The notes below the pieces were generated by a model. It did no database searches, was not told the DNA's origin, and was given only the letters and a program-made list of their open reading frames with translations. Shown here piece by piece: positions 54,728-63,142 of a stretch of 64,000 nucleotides of DNA. Source of the DNA: Flavobacterium bernardetii (GTDB lineage: Bacteria > Bacteroidota > Bacteroidia > Flavobacteriales > Flavobacteriaceae); NCBI RefSeq assembly GCF_011305415.1, contig NZ_JAANOQ010000001.1:310001-374000 (forward strand). The letters run 5' to 3'. The stretch's first letter is position 1; each line of letters opens with the position of its first letter. The position numbers were made by a program, and so were the translations under genes.

Positions 54728-55681
54728 ATGAAAAAATACGAAAATACAGGAAGTAAAGATACACGTTCAGGATTTGGAGCAGGAATGACCGAATTAGGAC
54801 AAAAAAACGAAAATGTGGTAGCACTTTGTGCGGATTTAATTGGGTCGTTAAAGTTTGACGATTTCAAGAAAAATCATCCAGAGCGTTTTTTCCAAATCGG
54901 AATTGCAGAAGCAAACATGATTGGAATTGCAGCAGGTTTAACTATTGGTGGAAAAATTCCTTTCACAGGAACTTTCGCTAACTTTTCTACTGGAAGAGTT
55001 TACGATCAAATTCGTCAATCTGTAGCTTATTCTGATAAAAATGTAAAAATTTGTGCGTCTCACGCCGGTTTAACTTTAGGAGAAGACGGTGCCACTCACC
55101 AGATTTTAGAAGACATTGGTTTAATGAAAATGTTGCCAGGTATGACGGTAATCAACACATGTGATTACAACCAAACTAAAGCAGCAACTTTAGCTTTAGC
55201 AGATCATCATGGTCCAGCTTATTTACGTTTCGGTCGTCCGGTAGTGCCAAATTTCACTCCTGCTGATGAACCATTCGTAATTGGAAAAGCTATTTTATTA
55301 AGCGAAGGAACAGATGTAACGATTATCGCAACTGGACATTTAGTTTGGGAAGCCTTAATTGCTGCTGAAGAATTAGAAAAACAAGGCGTTTCTGCTGAGG
55401 TTATTAATATTCATACAATCAAACCTTTAGATGAAGAAGCTATCTTAAAATCGGTTGCAAAAACAGGTTGTGTAGTAACTGCTGAAGAACATAATTTCTT
55501 AGGAGGTTTAGGAGAAAGCGTTGCAAGAACGTTATCTTTAAACAATCCAACGCCACAAGAATTTGTTGCGACAAACGATACATTCGGAGAAAGCGGAACT
55601 CCAGAACAATTAATGGAAAAATACGGATTAAATAGTGCTGCTATTATTGAGAAATCATTAAAAGTTATCGCAAGAAAATAA
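54728..55681 (+). CDS. Transketolase, C-terminal (pyrimidine-binding) subunit
   Basis: A 317-residue protein with the pyrimidine-binding domain (residues 1-165; [20 protein letters not shown] carries the conserved glutamate) and the C-terminal domain (190-317; [18 protein letters not shown] and [16 protein letters not shown]). It completes the enzyme of the preceding gene, with which it is co-transcribed. The C-terminus is normal in length. A strong terminator follows. Confidence 0.93.
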   Translation: MKKYENTGSKDTRSGFGAGMTELGQKNENVVALCADLIGSLKFDDFKKNHPERFFQIGIAEANMIGIAAGLTIGGKIPFTGTFANFSTGRVYDQIRQSVAYSDKNVKICASHAGLTLGEDGATHQILEDIGLMKMLPGMTVINTCDYNQTKAATLALADHHGPAYLRFGRPVVPNFTPADEPFVIGKAILLSEGTDVTIIATGHLVWEALIAAEELEKQGVSAEVINIHTIKPLDEEAILKSVAKTGCVVTAEEHNFLGGLGESVARTLSLNNPTPQEFVATNDTFGESGTPEQLMEKYGLNSAAIIEKSLKVIARK

Positions 55682-55700
55682 TCTATGCAGTTTATAAAAA

Positions 55701-55738
55701 AATCCCGTTTCGATTAACTTCGGAACGGGATTTTTTTT
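55701..55738 (+). terminator. Terminator of the transketolase operon
   Basis: Stem AATCCCGTTTCG / CGGAACGGGATT with one mismatch and an 8-base loop, followed by a run of eight T on the plus strand. Confidence 0.92.
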
Positions 55739-55744
55739 GAAAAC

Positions 55745-55815
55745 TTGTCATTCTGAATTTATTTCAGAATCTCAACTAAATATTATTAGAATCTGAAATA
55801 AGTTTAGATTGACAA
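55745..55815. repeat. Dispersed palindromic repeat, family A, second full copy
   Basis: 28-base inverted arms (55745-55772 and 55788-55815). The left arm begins TTGTCATTCTGAATTTATTT and the right ends TTTAGATTGACAA. It lies between the transketolase terminator and the bestrophin stop. Confidence 0.88.
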
Positions 55816-55817
55816 AA

Positions 55818-56681
55818 TCATAGAATTTCCTCAACATGTTTTTTAATATTACTCGCAATTTTTGCAATTGGTAAATCGTTTTCATCTGTTCCAAATGGGT
55901 CTTCAATTTCTTCTGCAATCAATTCTAAACTGGCTAAAACATAAAAGATAAACACTACGACTGGAACTACATAATACCCTAAACTAAATACATATCCGAA
56001 CGGCAATGTCATCACGTAAAAGAAAATAAATTTCTTGATAAATGCACTGTAAGAATAGGGAATAGGCGTGTTTTTAATTCTTTCACAAGCACCACATACA
56101 TCTGTAAACGATTGAAGTTCTGCATTCAAAATGATCAATTGGTCGCCAGAAATTTTATTCGATTTATATAAATCATTTATCTTATTGAAAATCATTTTTG
56201 CCACCTGATTCGGTTTGTGTTTGTTATGGTCAATTTCTAAATCTAAACCTTCAAACAGCACTTTACCCACTTCTTCGTTGGTTAAATGTTTTGCTAAAAT
56301 GGAAGCGTAACCTGGGATTATTTTTCTGAAATAGTTTTTATCCGATTCATTTTCTAAAATTGCTGATAATTTAATGGCTAAGTTTCTAGAATTATTCACC
56401 AAACTTCCCCATAATTTTCTTCCTTCCCACCAACGGTCATAAGCGGTATTGGTTCGGTAAGCTAAAAGTAAAGACAACACAAATCCTACCGTAGTGTGCA
56501 TGATAGAAATGTTTTTCACATGACTATCATCTTTTAATTTAAAAAAATGAATTTCTAAATAACAAACAGTTGCAGAATACGCTCCAATTAATAACATCAT
56601 TGGAATTAATTGACGAAATGTATCCGATTTATGAAATTTGAAAATGTATGTAATCCAATCTTTTGGGTTGTATTGTACCAT
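55818..56681 (-). CDS. Bestrophin-family anion channel protein
   Basis: A 287-residue protein of the bestrophin/RFP-TM family. The signature region RTNTAYDRWWEGRKLWGSL with NSRNLAIK lies near residues 75-105. Four hydrophobic segments are present (MLLIGAYSATVCYLEI; TTVGFVLSLLLAY; FFYVMTLPFGYVFSLGYY; VVPVVVFIFYVLASLELI). Bacterial members form pentameric ion channels. It lies downstream of TolC across a heptad array and may share its transcript. Confidence 0.93.
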   Translation of the reverse strand: MVQYNPKDWITYIFKFHKSDTFRQLIPMMLLIGAYSATVCYLEIHFFKLKDDSHVKNISIMHTTVGFVLSLLLAYRTNTAYDRWWEGRKLWGSLVNNSRNLAIKLSAILENESDKNYFRKIIPGYASILAKHLTNEEVGKVLFEGLDLEIDHNKHKPNQVAKMIFNKINDLYKSNKISGDQLIILNAELQSFTDVCGACERIKNTPIPYSYSAFIKKFIFFYVMTLPFGYVFSLGYYVVPVVVFIFYVLASLELIAEEIEDPFGTDENDLPIAKIASNIKKHVEEIL

Positions 56682-56690
56682 GGTTTAAGA

Positions 56691-56767
56691 TAAAAGTAAA
56701 AAGTAAAAAGAGCCAAGTAAAAAGGTAAAAGTAAAAAGGTAAAAGTAAAAAGGTAAAAGTAAAAAGA
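56691..56767. repeat. Heptanucleotide array 4, between tolC-like and bestrophin genes
   Basis: Eleven 7-base units: TAAAAGT, AAAAAGT, AAAAAGA, GCCAAGT, then AAAAAGG and TAAAAGT alternating three times, then AAAAAGA. The alternation makes a 14-base higher-order unit. Bases 56705-56738 match the reverse strand of 10925-10958 with one mismatch. Confidence 0.88.
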
Positions 56768-56781
56768 AACAACTGTTTTTA

Positions 56782-58086
56782 CTAATTTAATTTTAAAGTT
56801 CCCGCTAATTCTTTTAAGTTAATTTCTGAAAGTTTGGTAACATATTGTGCGTTAGAATATCTTACAGAAGCTTCTACAAAATTTTGTTGTGCCGTTCTGA
56901 ATTCAATCGTTGTGATGGTTCCGATTTTGAATTTCGCTAACGTGATATCTAAGTTTTGTTTGGCGATTTCTAAATTCTTTTCTTCGACTTTAACCAATTC
57001 TAAATTCGTTTGATAACTCGCAAATAATGTGGCTAATTGTGTTGTTAAAGATAGTTTTTGTTGTTCTAAAAGGAAACTCGCGTTTTCGACTTGATATTTC
57101 GCAACTTTTTCATTTCTGTTTTGAGTAAAACCGTTAAAAATTGGCATCGAAGCTGAAACTCCATACACAAAACCTTGTCCTGATGATTGCGTTACGAATC
57201 CTAATGAAGCTTCCGAACGTGTAAAGTTATAACCAGAAGTCAATCGCACCGTTGGGTAACGATTGCCTTTGACTTGTTTCAAATTTAAATCGGCGACTTT
57301 TTTAGTTAAGATTTGCGCTTGCAATTGCGGGTTTTGTTTTTCAGCCGTAGTTTTTAATTCGTTGAAATCTAAATTTTGTTCCAGCGTAATTTCTTGGTTG
57401 ACTTTAAAATCAGTTTGAACATCTCTTACTAATAATTCGTTCATTCTAATTTTTGTAATTCTGTATAATTCTTTCTGTTTTAGCAATAAACTTAAATCAG
57501 TATTCAAATCTACTTGAGCGTTTAAAACTTCTAATTTGGAAGCTTTTCCGATAGTAAATCTGTTTTTAGCCGTTTCCACTCTTTGGTTAGAAATCACAAT
57601 TGCTGTGTCAATTGAAGCCATCATTTGTTGTTGCTGTGCCAAGTCGAAATACGTTAAATACACATCGCTAATTTTAGTCAAAATAGCCGATTGCAATTCT
57701 GATTTTCCTTGTTCTTCCAACACTTTCAATTGTTCTCTTCTCGAAAACATGCTCATGCCATCAAAAATAGTCCAATCTAAACCTACACCATAACTCAAAT
57801 TCATGTTTTTAGCGCCGTCTAATTCTCTAACCGTTCCGCCAGCTTGGGTTTGCTTGGTGTCAATTAGACTATTGTTATTCGTGAAATTTGCGGTAACCGA
57901 AGGTAACATTCCAGCAGTTCCTAGATTGTTATTGGTTTCATCGATTTTCAAATTGTTTTTCGCAATTTTGATATCGTAATTATTTTCTAAGGATATTTTC
58001 ACAGCGTCTTCAAGCGTCAATATTTCTTGAGCTTGCGCTGAAAATCCAACGAATAATAGAAAAGCTATTTTATATAAATTTTGCAT
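56782..58086 (-). CDS. TolC-family outer-membrane efflux protein
   Basis: About 434 residues from the ATG MQNLYKIAFLLFVGFSAQAQ, a signal peptide; a GTG seven codons upstream is within a dispersed repeat and is unlikely. Two TolC repeats of long helices follow (IAKNNLKIDETNNNLGTAGML; VLNAQVDLNTDLSLLLKQK; TIEFRTAQQNFVEASVRYSN). It forms the trimeric outer-membrane tunnel for the RND pump encoded just upstream. The 378 bases between the two genes hold palindromic and heptad repeats. Confidence 0.93.
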   Translation of the reverse strand: MQNLYKIAFLLFVGFSAQAQEILTLEDAVKISLENNYDIKIAKNNLKIDETNNNLGTAGMLPSVTANFTNNNSLIDTKQTQAGGTVRELDGAKNMNLSYGVGLDWTIFDGMSMFSRREQLKVLEEQGKSELQSAILTKISDVYLTYFDLAQQQQMMASIDTAIVISNQRVETAKNRFTIGKASKLEVLNAQVDLNTDLSLLLKQKELYRITKIRMNELLVRDVQTDFKVNQEITLEQNLDFNELKTTAEKQNPQLQAQILTKKVADLNLKQVKGNRYPTVRLTSGYNFTRSEASLGFVTQSSGQGFVYGVSASMPIFNGFTQNRNEKVAKYQVENASFLLEQQKLSLTTQLATLFASYQTNLELVKVEEKNLEIAKQNLDITLAKFKIGTITTIEFRTAQQNFVEASVRYSNAQYVTKLSEINLKELAGTLKLN

Positions 58087-58124
58087 AATGTTTTTATTTT
58101 TTGCCACGTATAGTTTTGTTCTTT

Positions 58125-58234
58125 GCCACGAATTATCGAATTTTTCGAATCATTTTAAATTTAATTCGAATTAATTATCGACTTAGTCGATTCGAAAGTA
58201 TTTACTCAAAATTTTTAATTCGTGAATTCGTGGC
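58125..58234. repeat. Family B palindromic repeat, copy 1
   Basis: A 110-bp element bounded by GCCACGAATT and AATTCGTGAATTCGTGGC, with an inner palindrome TCGACTTAGTCGA inside TTCGAA arms. Copy 2 follows in the same orientation. Together the two copies and heptad array 5 account for nearly all of the gap 58087-58463. Confidence 0.85.
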
Positions 58235-58255
58235 TTAATTATATTCTTTTTCTTT

Positions 58256-58372
58256 GCCACGAATTCACGAATTTTTTTACTGTATTACTTAGTAATTTTA
58301 ATTCGAATTAATTATCGACTTAGTCGATTCGAATTGTGTTAATCCAAAATTATTAATTCGTGAATTCGTGGC
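58256..58372. repeat. Family B palindromic repeat, copy 2
   Basis: A 117-bp tandem copy with the same outer arms (GCCACGAATTCACGAATT / AATTCGTGAATTCGTGGC) and the same inner TCGACTTAGTCGA palindrome, 131 bases after copy 1. Confidence 0.85.
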
Positions 58373-58413
58373 AAAAAAAATATGTTTACAATGAATTCAC
58401 GATTTTTTTTAAT

Positions 58414-58462
58414 CTTCCAACTTCCAACTTCCAACTTCCAACTTCCATCTTCCAACTCCCAA
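58414..58462. repeat. Heptanucleotide array 5, after the RND pump gene
   Basis: Seven 7-base units: CTTCCAA four times, CTTCCAT, CTTCCAA, then CTCCCAA. It ends one base before the RND stop codon region. Confidence 0.92.
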
Positions 58463-58463
58463 C

Positions 58464-61400
58464 CTATTTTTCCAGTGCATCTAAATTATCAAATTCAGGT
58501 CGGTGTTTTTTGGCTTTCGACCACATTAAATAGAAGGCTGGAATTACAAATAAAGTCAAGACTAATGAAAACATCGTACCTCCAACAATTACAACTCCCA
58601 TTCCAATTCTACTTGTAGAGGCTGCTCCAAGCGACATCGCAATTGGTAATGCTCCTAAAGCAATCGCTAAACTTGTCATTAAAATTGGACGTAAACGGGC
58701 TTCTGAAGCTTCTATAATCGCTTCGTATTTGGGTTTGCCTTGTTCTCGTAATTGATTTGCGAATTCTACAATCAGAATTCCGTTCTTGGTTACCAATCCG
58801 ATTAACATGACGGTTCCAATTTGACTGAAAATATTCCAAGTTTGTCCGAATAACCAAAGCGAGAATAACGCTCCAGCAACTGCCATCGGTACAGTTAAAA
58901 TAATAATAAACGGATCAATAAAACTTTCAAATTGTGCTGCTAAAATCAAATAAATTAACAATAAAGCTAAACCGAATGCGAAAGATGTATTCGAACTACT
59001 TTCCACAAAATCTCTCGATTCTCCACCTAAATCTGTAGTAAAGGTTTCATCTAAAACTTTAGCTTTGATTTCATCCATCGCATCAATTCCGTCGCCCATA
59101 CTTTTTCCTGGTGCTAAACCTGCAGAAACTGTGGCCGACATATATCTATTGTTATGAAACAATTGTGGTGGATTACTTTGTTCTTCTACTTCAACCACAT
59201 TGTCTAATTGAATTAATTCTCCCGCTTTATTTTTTACAAACATCGAAGTTAAATCTAAAGGCGCATCACGGTCTTTTTGATCGAATTGTCCGATAACTTG
59301 ATATTGTTTTCCGTTTTGCATAAAATACCCAAAACGTTGTCCGCTCAAGGAAAGTTGAAGTGTTTGCGCTACATCTAAAACCGAAATCCCTAAACTTTCC
59401 GCTTTTTCACGATTGATAGTCACGTTAATTTCAGGTTTGTTGAATTTCAAATTTACATCTACATTAGAGAAGGTTTCATTCTTACTCGCTTCTTCCATAA
59501 ATTGAGGAATTTTTTCTCGTAATTTCTCAAAATTCGGCGCTTGAATGATATATTGAATTGGTAAGCCACCTCTACGATTTACCGCAATGGTTGGTTGTTC
59601 CGAAACATTGACTTTCGCTTGTGGATATTTCTTCGTCCATTTATTTAAATTATCTACGATTTCTTTTTGCGATTTTTCTCTGTTTTCTGGTTCCACCAAA
59701 GCCAAACGCACACGACCTGTATTCACAGACGAAGACATAAATCCAGGTGAAGTAATTACCAACGCCACTTTTTTCTCAGGAATAGAATCGTTTATCAAAT
59801 CTGATAATTCGGTCATAAATTTGTCCGTGTATTCATATGTCGCGCCTTCTGGTGTGGTCACACTTACAATCCCTAGACTTCTGTCGTCATAAGGTGCGGT
59901 TTCTTTTGGTAAGATTTTGAAAAACAACACTATCAATCCAATACAAACAATGACAATTGGAAAACTCAACCATTTTCTTTTCATGAAATTCGTTAAAGCG
60001 TTCGCGTAACCTTGATTTAAACCTACAAAATAGGGTTCTGTAAAATGATAAAATTTCGTTTTCTTTTGTTCGCCACCTTTCATTAAATAGGCGTTTAACA
60101 TTGGTGTTAAAGTCAATGATACGAAGGCAGAAATTAAAACCGCCGCACCAATTACGACACCAAACTCTCGGAACAATCGACCTACGAATCCTTCTAAGAA
60201 GACGATGGGTAAGAAAACAGCAGCAAGCGTAATAGAAATAGAAATTACAGCAAAGAAAATTTCGTTGGAACCTTTAATCGCCGCTTCAATGGGCGACATA
60301 CCTTCTTCGACTTTTTTGAAGATATTTTCGGTCACAACAATTCCATCATCAACTACTAATCCTGTAGCTAAAACGATAGCTAAAAGCGTTAATACGTTGA
60401 TAGAAAAGCCACACAAATACATGATAAAAAACGTAGCAATTAAGGAAACCGGAATGTCAATTAACGGTCGGAAGGCGATAGACCAATCTCTAAAAAATAA
60501 GAAGATAATCAAGACTACTAAAAGGATGGAAATCAATAAAGTTTCCGCAACCTCAACCACCGATTTTTTAATGAAAAGCGTGTTGTCTAAAGCAATATCA
60601 ATCTTAATATCTTTTGGTAATTCTTTTTTTAGTTTATCGAATTGCGCATAAAACGCATCGGCAATTTCTAAATAATTACTTCCAGGTTGCGGTATAATCG
60701 CCACAGCAACCATCGGATTTCCTGATTCGGTAAACTTCGTTTCTAAATTTTCTGATTCTAAAGAAGCATTTCCAATATCGCTTAAACGAACGGTTTTGTT
60801 TTCGTTTGAAATAATAATGATATCGTTAAATTCCTTTTCAGTCGATAAATTTCCAAGTGTTTTTACCATTAATTCGGTATTCGCACCGGTTAATTTTCCT
60901 GAAGGTAATTCTACATTTTGTTTGTCTAATGCCGCTCTAACATCAGAAACGGTTACTCCGTAGGAATTCAGTTTGATAGGATCAATCCAAATTCGCATCG
61001 AATATCTTTTTTGTCCCCAAATTTGCACGCCACTCACACCAGGAATCGTTTGAATTCTCTCCGCAATTACGTTTTCGGCATAATCGCTTAATTCTAATGC
61101 GTTTCTCGATTTACTTTGAACCGTCATCGAAATAATTGCATCCGAATCGGCATCCGCTTTAGAAACTACTGGCGGTGCATCAATATCTTGTGGTAAACTT
61201 CTAACCGCTTGCGATACTTTATCACGCACATCATTAGCCGCTTCTTCTAAGTTTTTTTCTAGTTTAAATTCGATGGTAATATTACTCGAACCTTGATTAC
61301 TCGAAGACGTAATATTTCGAATTCCGTCAATTGAATTAATCGCTTTTTCAAGTGGTTCTGTAATTTGCGACTCGATAATATCCGAATTCGCACCCGTATA

Positions 61401-61550
61401 ATTGGTACGAACAGAAATCTGCGCAGGATCAATCGAAGGAAATTCTCGAACACCCAAATAGGTATAGCCCAAAATACCAAATAGAATAATTAAAAGATTA
61501 ATTACGATGGTAAAAACGGGTCTTTTTATACTTAAAGTTGATAAAGTCAT
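58464..61550 (-). CDS. RND efflux pump inner-membrane transporter
   Basis: A 1028-residue hydrophobe/amphiphile exporter of the AcrB/MexB family. Twelve transmembrane helices with two large periplasmic loops (about 35-330 and 555-850). The proton-relay pair is Asp401-Asp402 in LATGLVVDDGIVVTENIF. The usual start SIKRPVFTIVINLLIILFG is present, and helices 10-12 are complete (ILMTSLAIALGALPIAMSLG). The substrates cannot be predicted. It works with the adaptor gene upstream and the TolC gene downstream. Confidence 0.96.
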   Translation of the reverse strand: MTLSTLSIKRPVFTIVINLLIILFGILGYTYLGVREFPSIDPAQISVRTNYTGANSDIIESQITEPLEKAINSIDGIRNITSSSNQGSSNITIEFKLEKNLEEAANDVRDKVSQAVRSLPQDIDAPPVVSKADADSDAIISMTVQSKSRNALELSDYAENVIAERIQTIPGVSGVQIWGQKRYSMRIWIDPIKLNSYGVTVSDVRAALDKQNVELPSGKLTGANTELMVKTLGNLSTEKEFNDIIIISNENKTVRLSDIGNASLESENLETKFTESGNPMVAVAIIPQPGSNYLEIADAFYAQFDKLKKELPKDIKIDIALDNTLFIKKSVVEVAETLLISILLVVLIIFLFFRDWSIAFRPLIDIPVSLIATFFIMYLCGFSINVLTLLAIVLATGLVVDDGIVVTENIFKKVEEGMSPIEAAIKGSNEIFFAVISISITLAAVFLPIVFLEGFVGRLFREFGVVIGAAVLISAFVSLTLTPMLNAYLMKGGEQKKTKFYHFTEPYFVGLNQGYANALTNFMKRKWLSFPIVIVCIGLIVLFFKILPKETAPYDDRSLGIVSVTTPEGATYEYTDKFMTELSDLINDSIPEKKVALVITSPGFMSSSVNTGRVRLALVEPENREKSQKEIVDNLNKWTKKYPQAKVNVSEQPTIAVNRRGGLPIQYIIQAPNFEKLREKIPQFMEEASKNETFSNVDVNLKFNKPEINVTINREKAESLGISVLDVAQTLQLSLSGQRFGYFMQNGKQYQVIGQFDQKDRDAPLDLTSMFVKNKAGELIQLDNVVEVEEQSNPPQLFHNNRYMSATVSAGLAPGKSMGDGIDAMDEIKAKVLDETFTTDLGGESRDFVESSSNTSFAFGLALLLIYLILAAQFESFIDPFIIILTVPMAVAGALFSLWLFGQTWNIFSQIGTVMLIGLVTKNGILIVEFANQLREQGKPKYEAIIEASEARLRPILMTSLAIALGALPIAMSLGAASTSRIGMGVVIVGGTMFSLVLTLFVIPAFYLMWSKAKKHRPEFDNLDALEK

Positions 61551-61553
61551 TTG

Positions 61554-61679
61554 GATTTACGATTTCTTATTTACGATTTACGATTTTGGAATTATGATTT
61601 ACGACTTACGATTTTGGATTTACGAATTAAGATTTACGATGTAAAATTCGTACTTCGTAAATCGTACTTCGTACATTTT
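61554..61679. repeat. Heptanucleotide array 6, between adaptor and RND genes
   Basis: Eighteen 7-base units fill the entire gap. The first part is made of GATTTAC, GACTTAC, GATTTTG and GAATTAA; the last part (AATTCGT, ACTTCGT, AAATCGT, ACTTCGT) is complementary in style, so the array can fold back on itself. Confidence 0.88.
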
Positions 61680-62736
61680 ACTTCAGCTTCACTTTAATTT
61701 CCGCTTCGTCTTTTAATGCCATTACGCCGGAAGTCAATAACGTATCGCCAGATTTTATGCCGCTTGTTACGACAACATCTTTTGAAGTTCTGGCTAACGT
61801 TTCAATTTTTACTTCTTTTGCTTTTCCGTTATTGGCAATATATACGACTTTTCCATTCTGAATGGGCACAACCGCTTCAGTAGGAATTACAATCGCATCT
61901 TTAATATTTTTTAGAGAAAGTTCGATAGTGGCGAACGTTCCGGGTAATAATTTCCCATTTGAATTGTCAGCGATGGCACGAATTTTTAAAGTTCTAGTTG
62001 CCGTTTCAATTTCTGGTTGGATAGCGTAAATTTTAGCTGAGAATTTTTGTGGATTATTTGGAATGGTGAATAGGATAGCAGCGTTATTTTCAATTTCCGA
62101 AGCATATTTTTCAGGAATAGAAAAACTAATTTTCACTTGACCTGAACTTACTAATTTGGTGATAAGTGTTGTTGGAGTAACGTATGTTCCAGGAGAAATA
62201 TTTCGTAAACCAATTTTTCCAGAAAAGGGTGCTCTGATGGTTGTTTTAGCAATTTGAGCTTGAATCAATTGGGTTTGTGCTTTTAAACTTCTGAATTCCG
62301 CGCTAGCAATCTCATATTCTTCTTGACTGATGGCTTCTTTTTGTAGTAATAATTTCGCTCTTCTTTCGTTTTCTGAAGCTAATTTTTGTCGTGTTATAGC
62401 TTGAGATAATTGAGCTCTCAATTCAATATCGTTGACTTTTAATAAAACCTGCCCTTTACTCACATTTGTACCTTCCGAAAAAGAAATTTTTTCAACAATT
62501 CCAGAAACTTCACTTCTAATTTCCACGTTTTCATTGGCTTCAATTGAACCAGAAAGTGAAATCGCATTAGAAAAATCTTTTGAAGAAACTACAATAGCTG
62601 TAACTGTTAAAGGCGGTTTTTTGTCCCCTTTTTTATCGTTTTTTTCAGATTCGGCAGAATTTTTTGTAATTCGGTAACCAATTAGTCCTAAAAGTGCTAG
62701 GGAAATTAACGTGATACTGATAGTTTTAATCTTCAT
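61678..62736 (-). CDS. RND efflux periplasmic adaptor (membrane fusion protein)
   Basis: About 352 residues from the ATG MKIKTISITLISLALLG. A longer reading frame begins at 62760, but that position is inside the -7 promoter element, so the shorter start is chosen. N-terminal membrane anchor, then a lipoyl-like domain (NVEIRSEVSGIVEKISFSEG), a coiled-coil hairpin (about 110-165), a second lipoyl half (TTIRAPFSGKIGLRNISPGT), and beta-barrel/proximal domains. It links the pump to TolC. First gene of the efflux operon. Confidence 0.94.
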   Translation of the reverse strand: MKIKTISITLISLALLGLIGYRITKNSAESEKNDKKGDKKPPLTVTAIVVSSKDFSNAISLSGSIEANENVEIRSEVSGIVEKISFSEGTNVSKGQVLLKVNDIELRAQLSQAITRQKLASENERRAKLLLQKEAISQEEYEIASAEFRSLKAQTQLIQAQIAKTTIRAPFSGKIGLRNISPGTYVTPTTLITKLVSSGQVKISFSIPEKYASEIENNAAILFTIPNNPQKFSAKIYAIQPEIETATRTLKIRAIADNSNGKLLPGTFATIELSLKNIKDAIVIPTEAVVPIQNGKVVYIANNGKAKEVKIETLARTSKDVVVTSGIKSGDTLLTSGVMALKDEAEIKVKLK

Positions 62737-62749
62737 GGTAAATAAGCTT

Positions 62750-62766
62750 AGATTTGACACAAATCT
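62750..62766. promoter_or_regulatory. Small palindrome overlapping the efflux promoter
   Basis: AGATTTGACACAAATCT has perfect 6-bp arms around a 5-base centre and covers the -7 element. It might be a second operator or chance. Confidence 0.4.
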
Positions 62767-62792
62767 AACTCTACTAAATTATACTTCCAAAA
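62760..62792 (-). promoter_or_regulatory. Promoter of the efflux operon
   Basis: Minus strand: TTTTG (62792-62788) and TAGATTTG (62767-62760) fit the Bacteroidota -33/-7 consensus (TTG, TAnnTTTG) with about 20 bases between. Initiation would be near 62754, about 18 bases before the ATG at 62736. Confidence 0.65.
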
Positions 62793-62812
62793 CGTTACAA
62801 TTTATTTAACAT

Positions 62813-62828
62813 ACTTGTAGGTACAAGT
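62813..62828. promoter_or_regulatory. Candidate repressor operator upstream of the efflux promoter
   Basis: ACTTGTAGGTACAAGT is a perfect palindrome (7-bp arms, 2-base centre) about 20 bases upstream of the -33 element. The size and symmetry suit a TetR-family dimer. No TetR gene is in the window. Confidence 0.5.
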
Positions 62829-62878
62829 GTTTGAAATATTTGGATTAAAAGGGAGTTTGTTATAAAATGATTTTTTTA

Positions 62879-62940
62879 TCACGAATGCACTAATTTTTTT
62901 TGAATTTTTTGTGCTTTATTTTAATTCGTGAATTCGTGGC
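62879..62940. repeat. Family B palindromic repeat, copy 3 (shorter)
   Basis: Right arm AATTCGTGAATTCGTGGC (62923-62940) identical to copies 1 and 2; the left arm (TCACGAATGCACTAA) is degenerate, and the inner palindrome is missing. It lies upstream of the efflux promoter. Confidence 0.75.
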
Positions 62941-62960
62941 AAAATATTTATTTTAATTTT

Positions 62961-63060
62961 TTTTGTCACAGTTTTGTGACATTTTTAATTGTTGAAAAAA
63001 TTTTGTCACAATTTCGTGGCAATTTTTTTTGGTTTAAAATTTTTGTCACAAGTTTGTTTT
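62961..63060. repeat. Three TTTTGTCACA motifs at exact 40-base spacing
   Basis: TTTTGTCACA starts at 62961, 63001 and 63041. The first forms a dyad TGTCACAGTTTTGTGACA; the second keeps a weaker dyad (TGTCACAATTTCGTGGCA). No reading frame is present. Together with the copy 3 repeat, promoter and operator this accounts for the gap 62737-63142. Confidence 0.7.
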
Positions 63061-63073
63061 GAGAGTTGGCAAT

Positions 63074-63106
63074 AAAAAAACTCCTAAGTGGGTTAGGAGT
63101 TTTTTT
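63074..63106. terminator. Terminator after the ATPase gene
   Basis: Stem with CTCCTAA / TTAGGAG (extended by A and T runs on both sides) and loop GTGGG. It could act in both directions; on the minus strand it ends the partial ATPase gene. Confidence 0.85.
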
Positions 63107-63142
63107 ATTTACTAAGCGAAATATTCGAGCAGGAGCGAAGTG

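Noticed and set aside
54655-54728. Transketolase broken by a frameshift
   Set aside because: Each half has its own stop and start with a 72-base gap, and the split form is a known arrangement.
60205-60651. Plus-strand reading frame of 148 codons
   Set aside because: Antisense shadow of the RND pump gene, which is intact.
62961-63060. CRISPR-like array (regular repeat spacing)
   Set aside because: Only three 10-base motifs, spacers are similar AT-rich DNA, and no cas gene is present.
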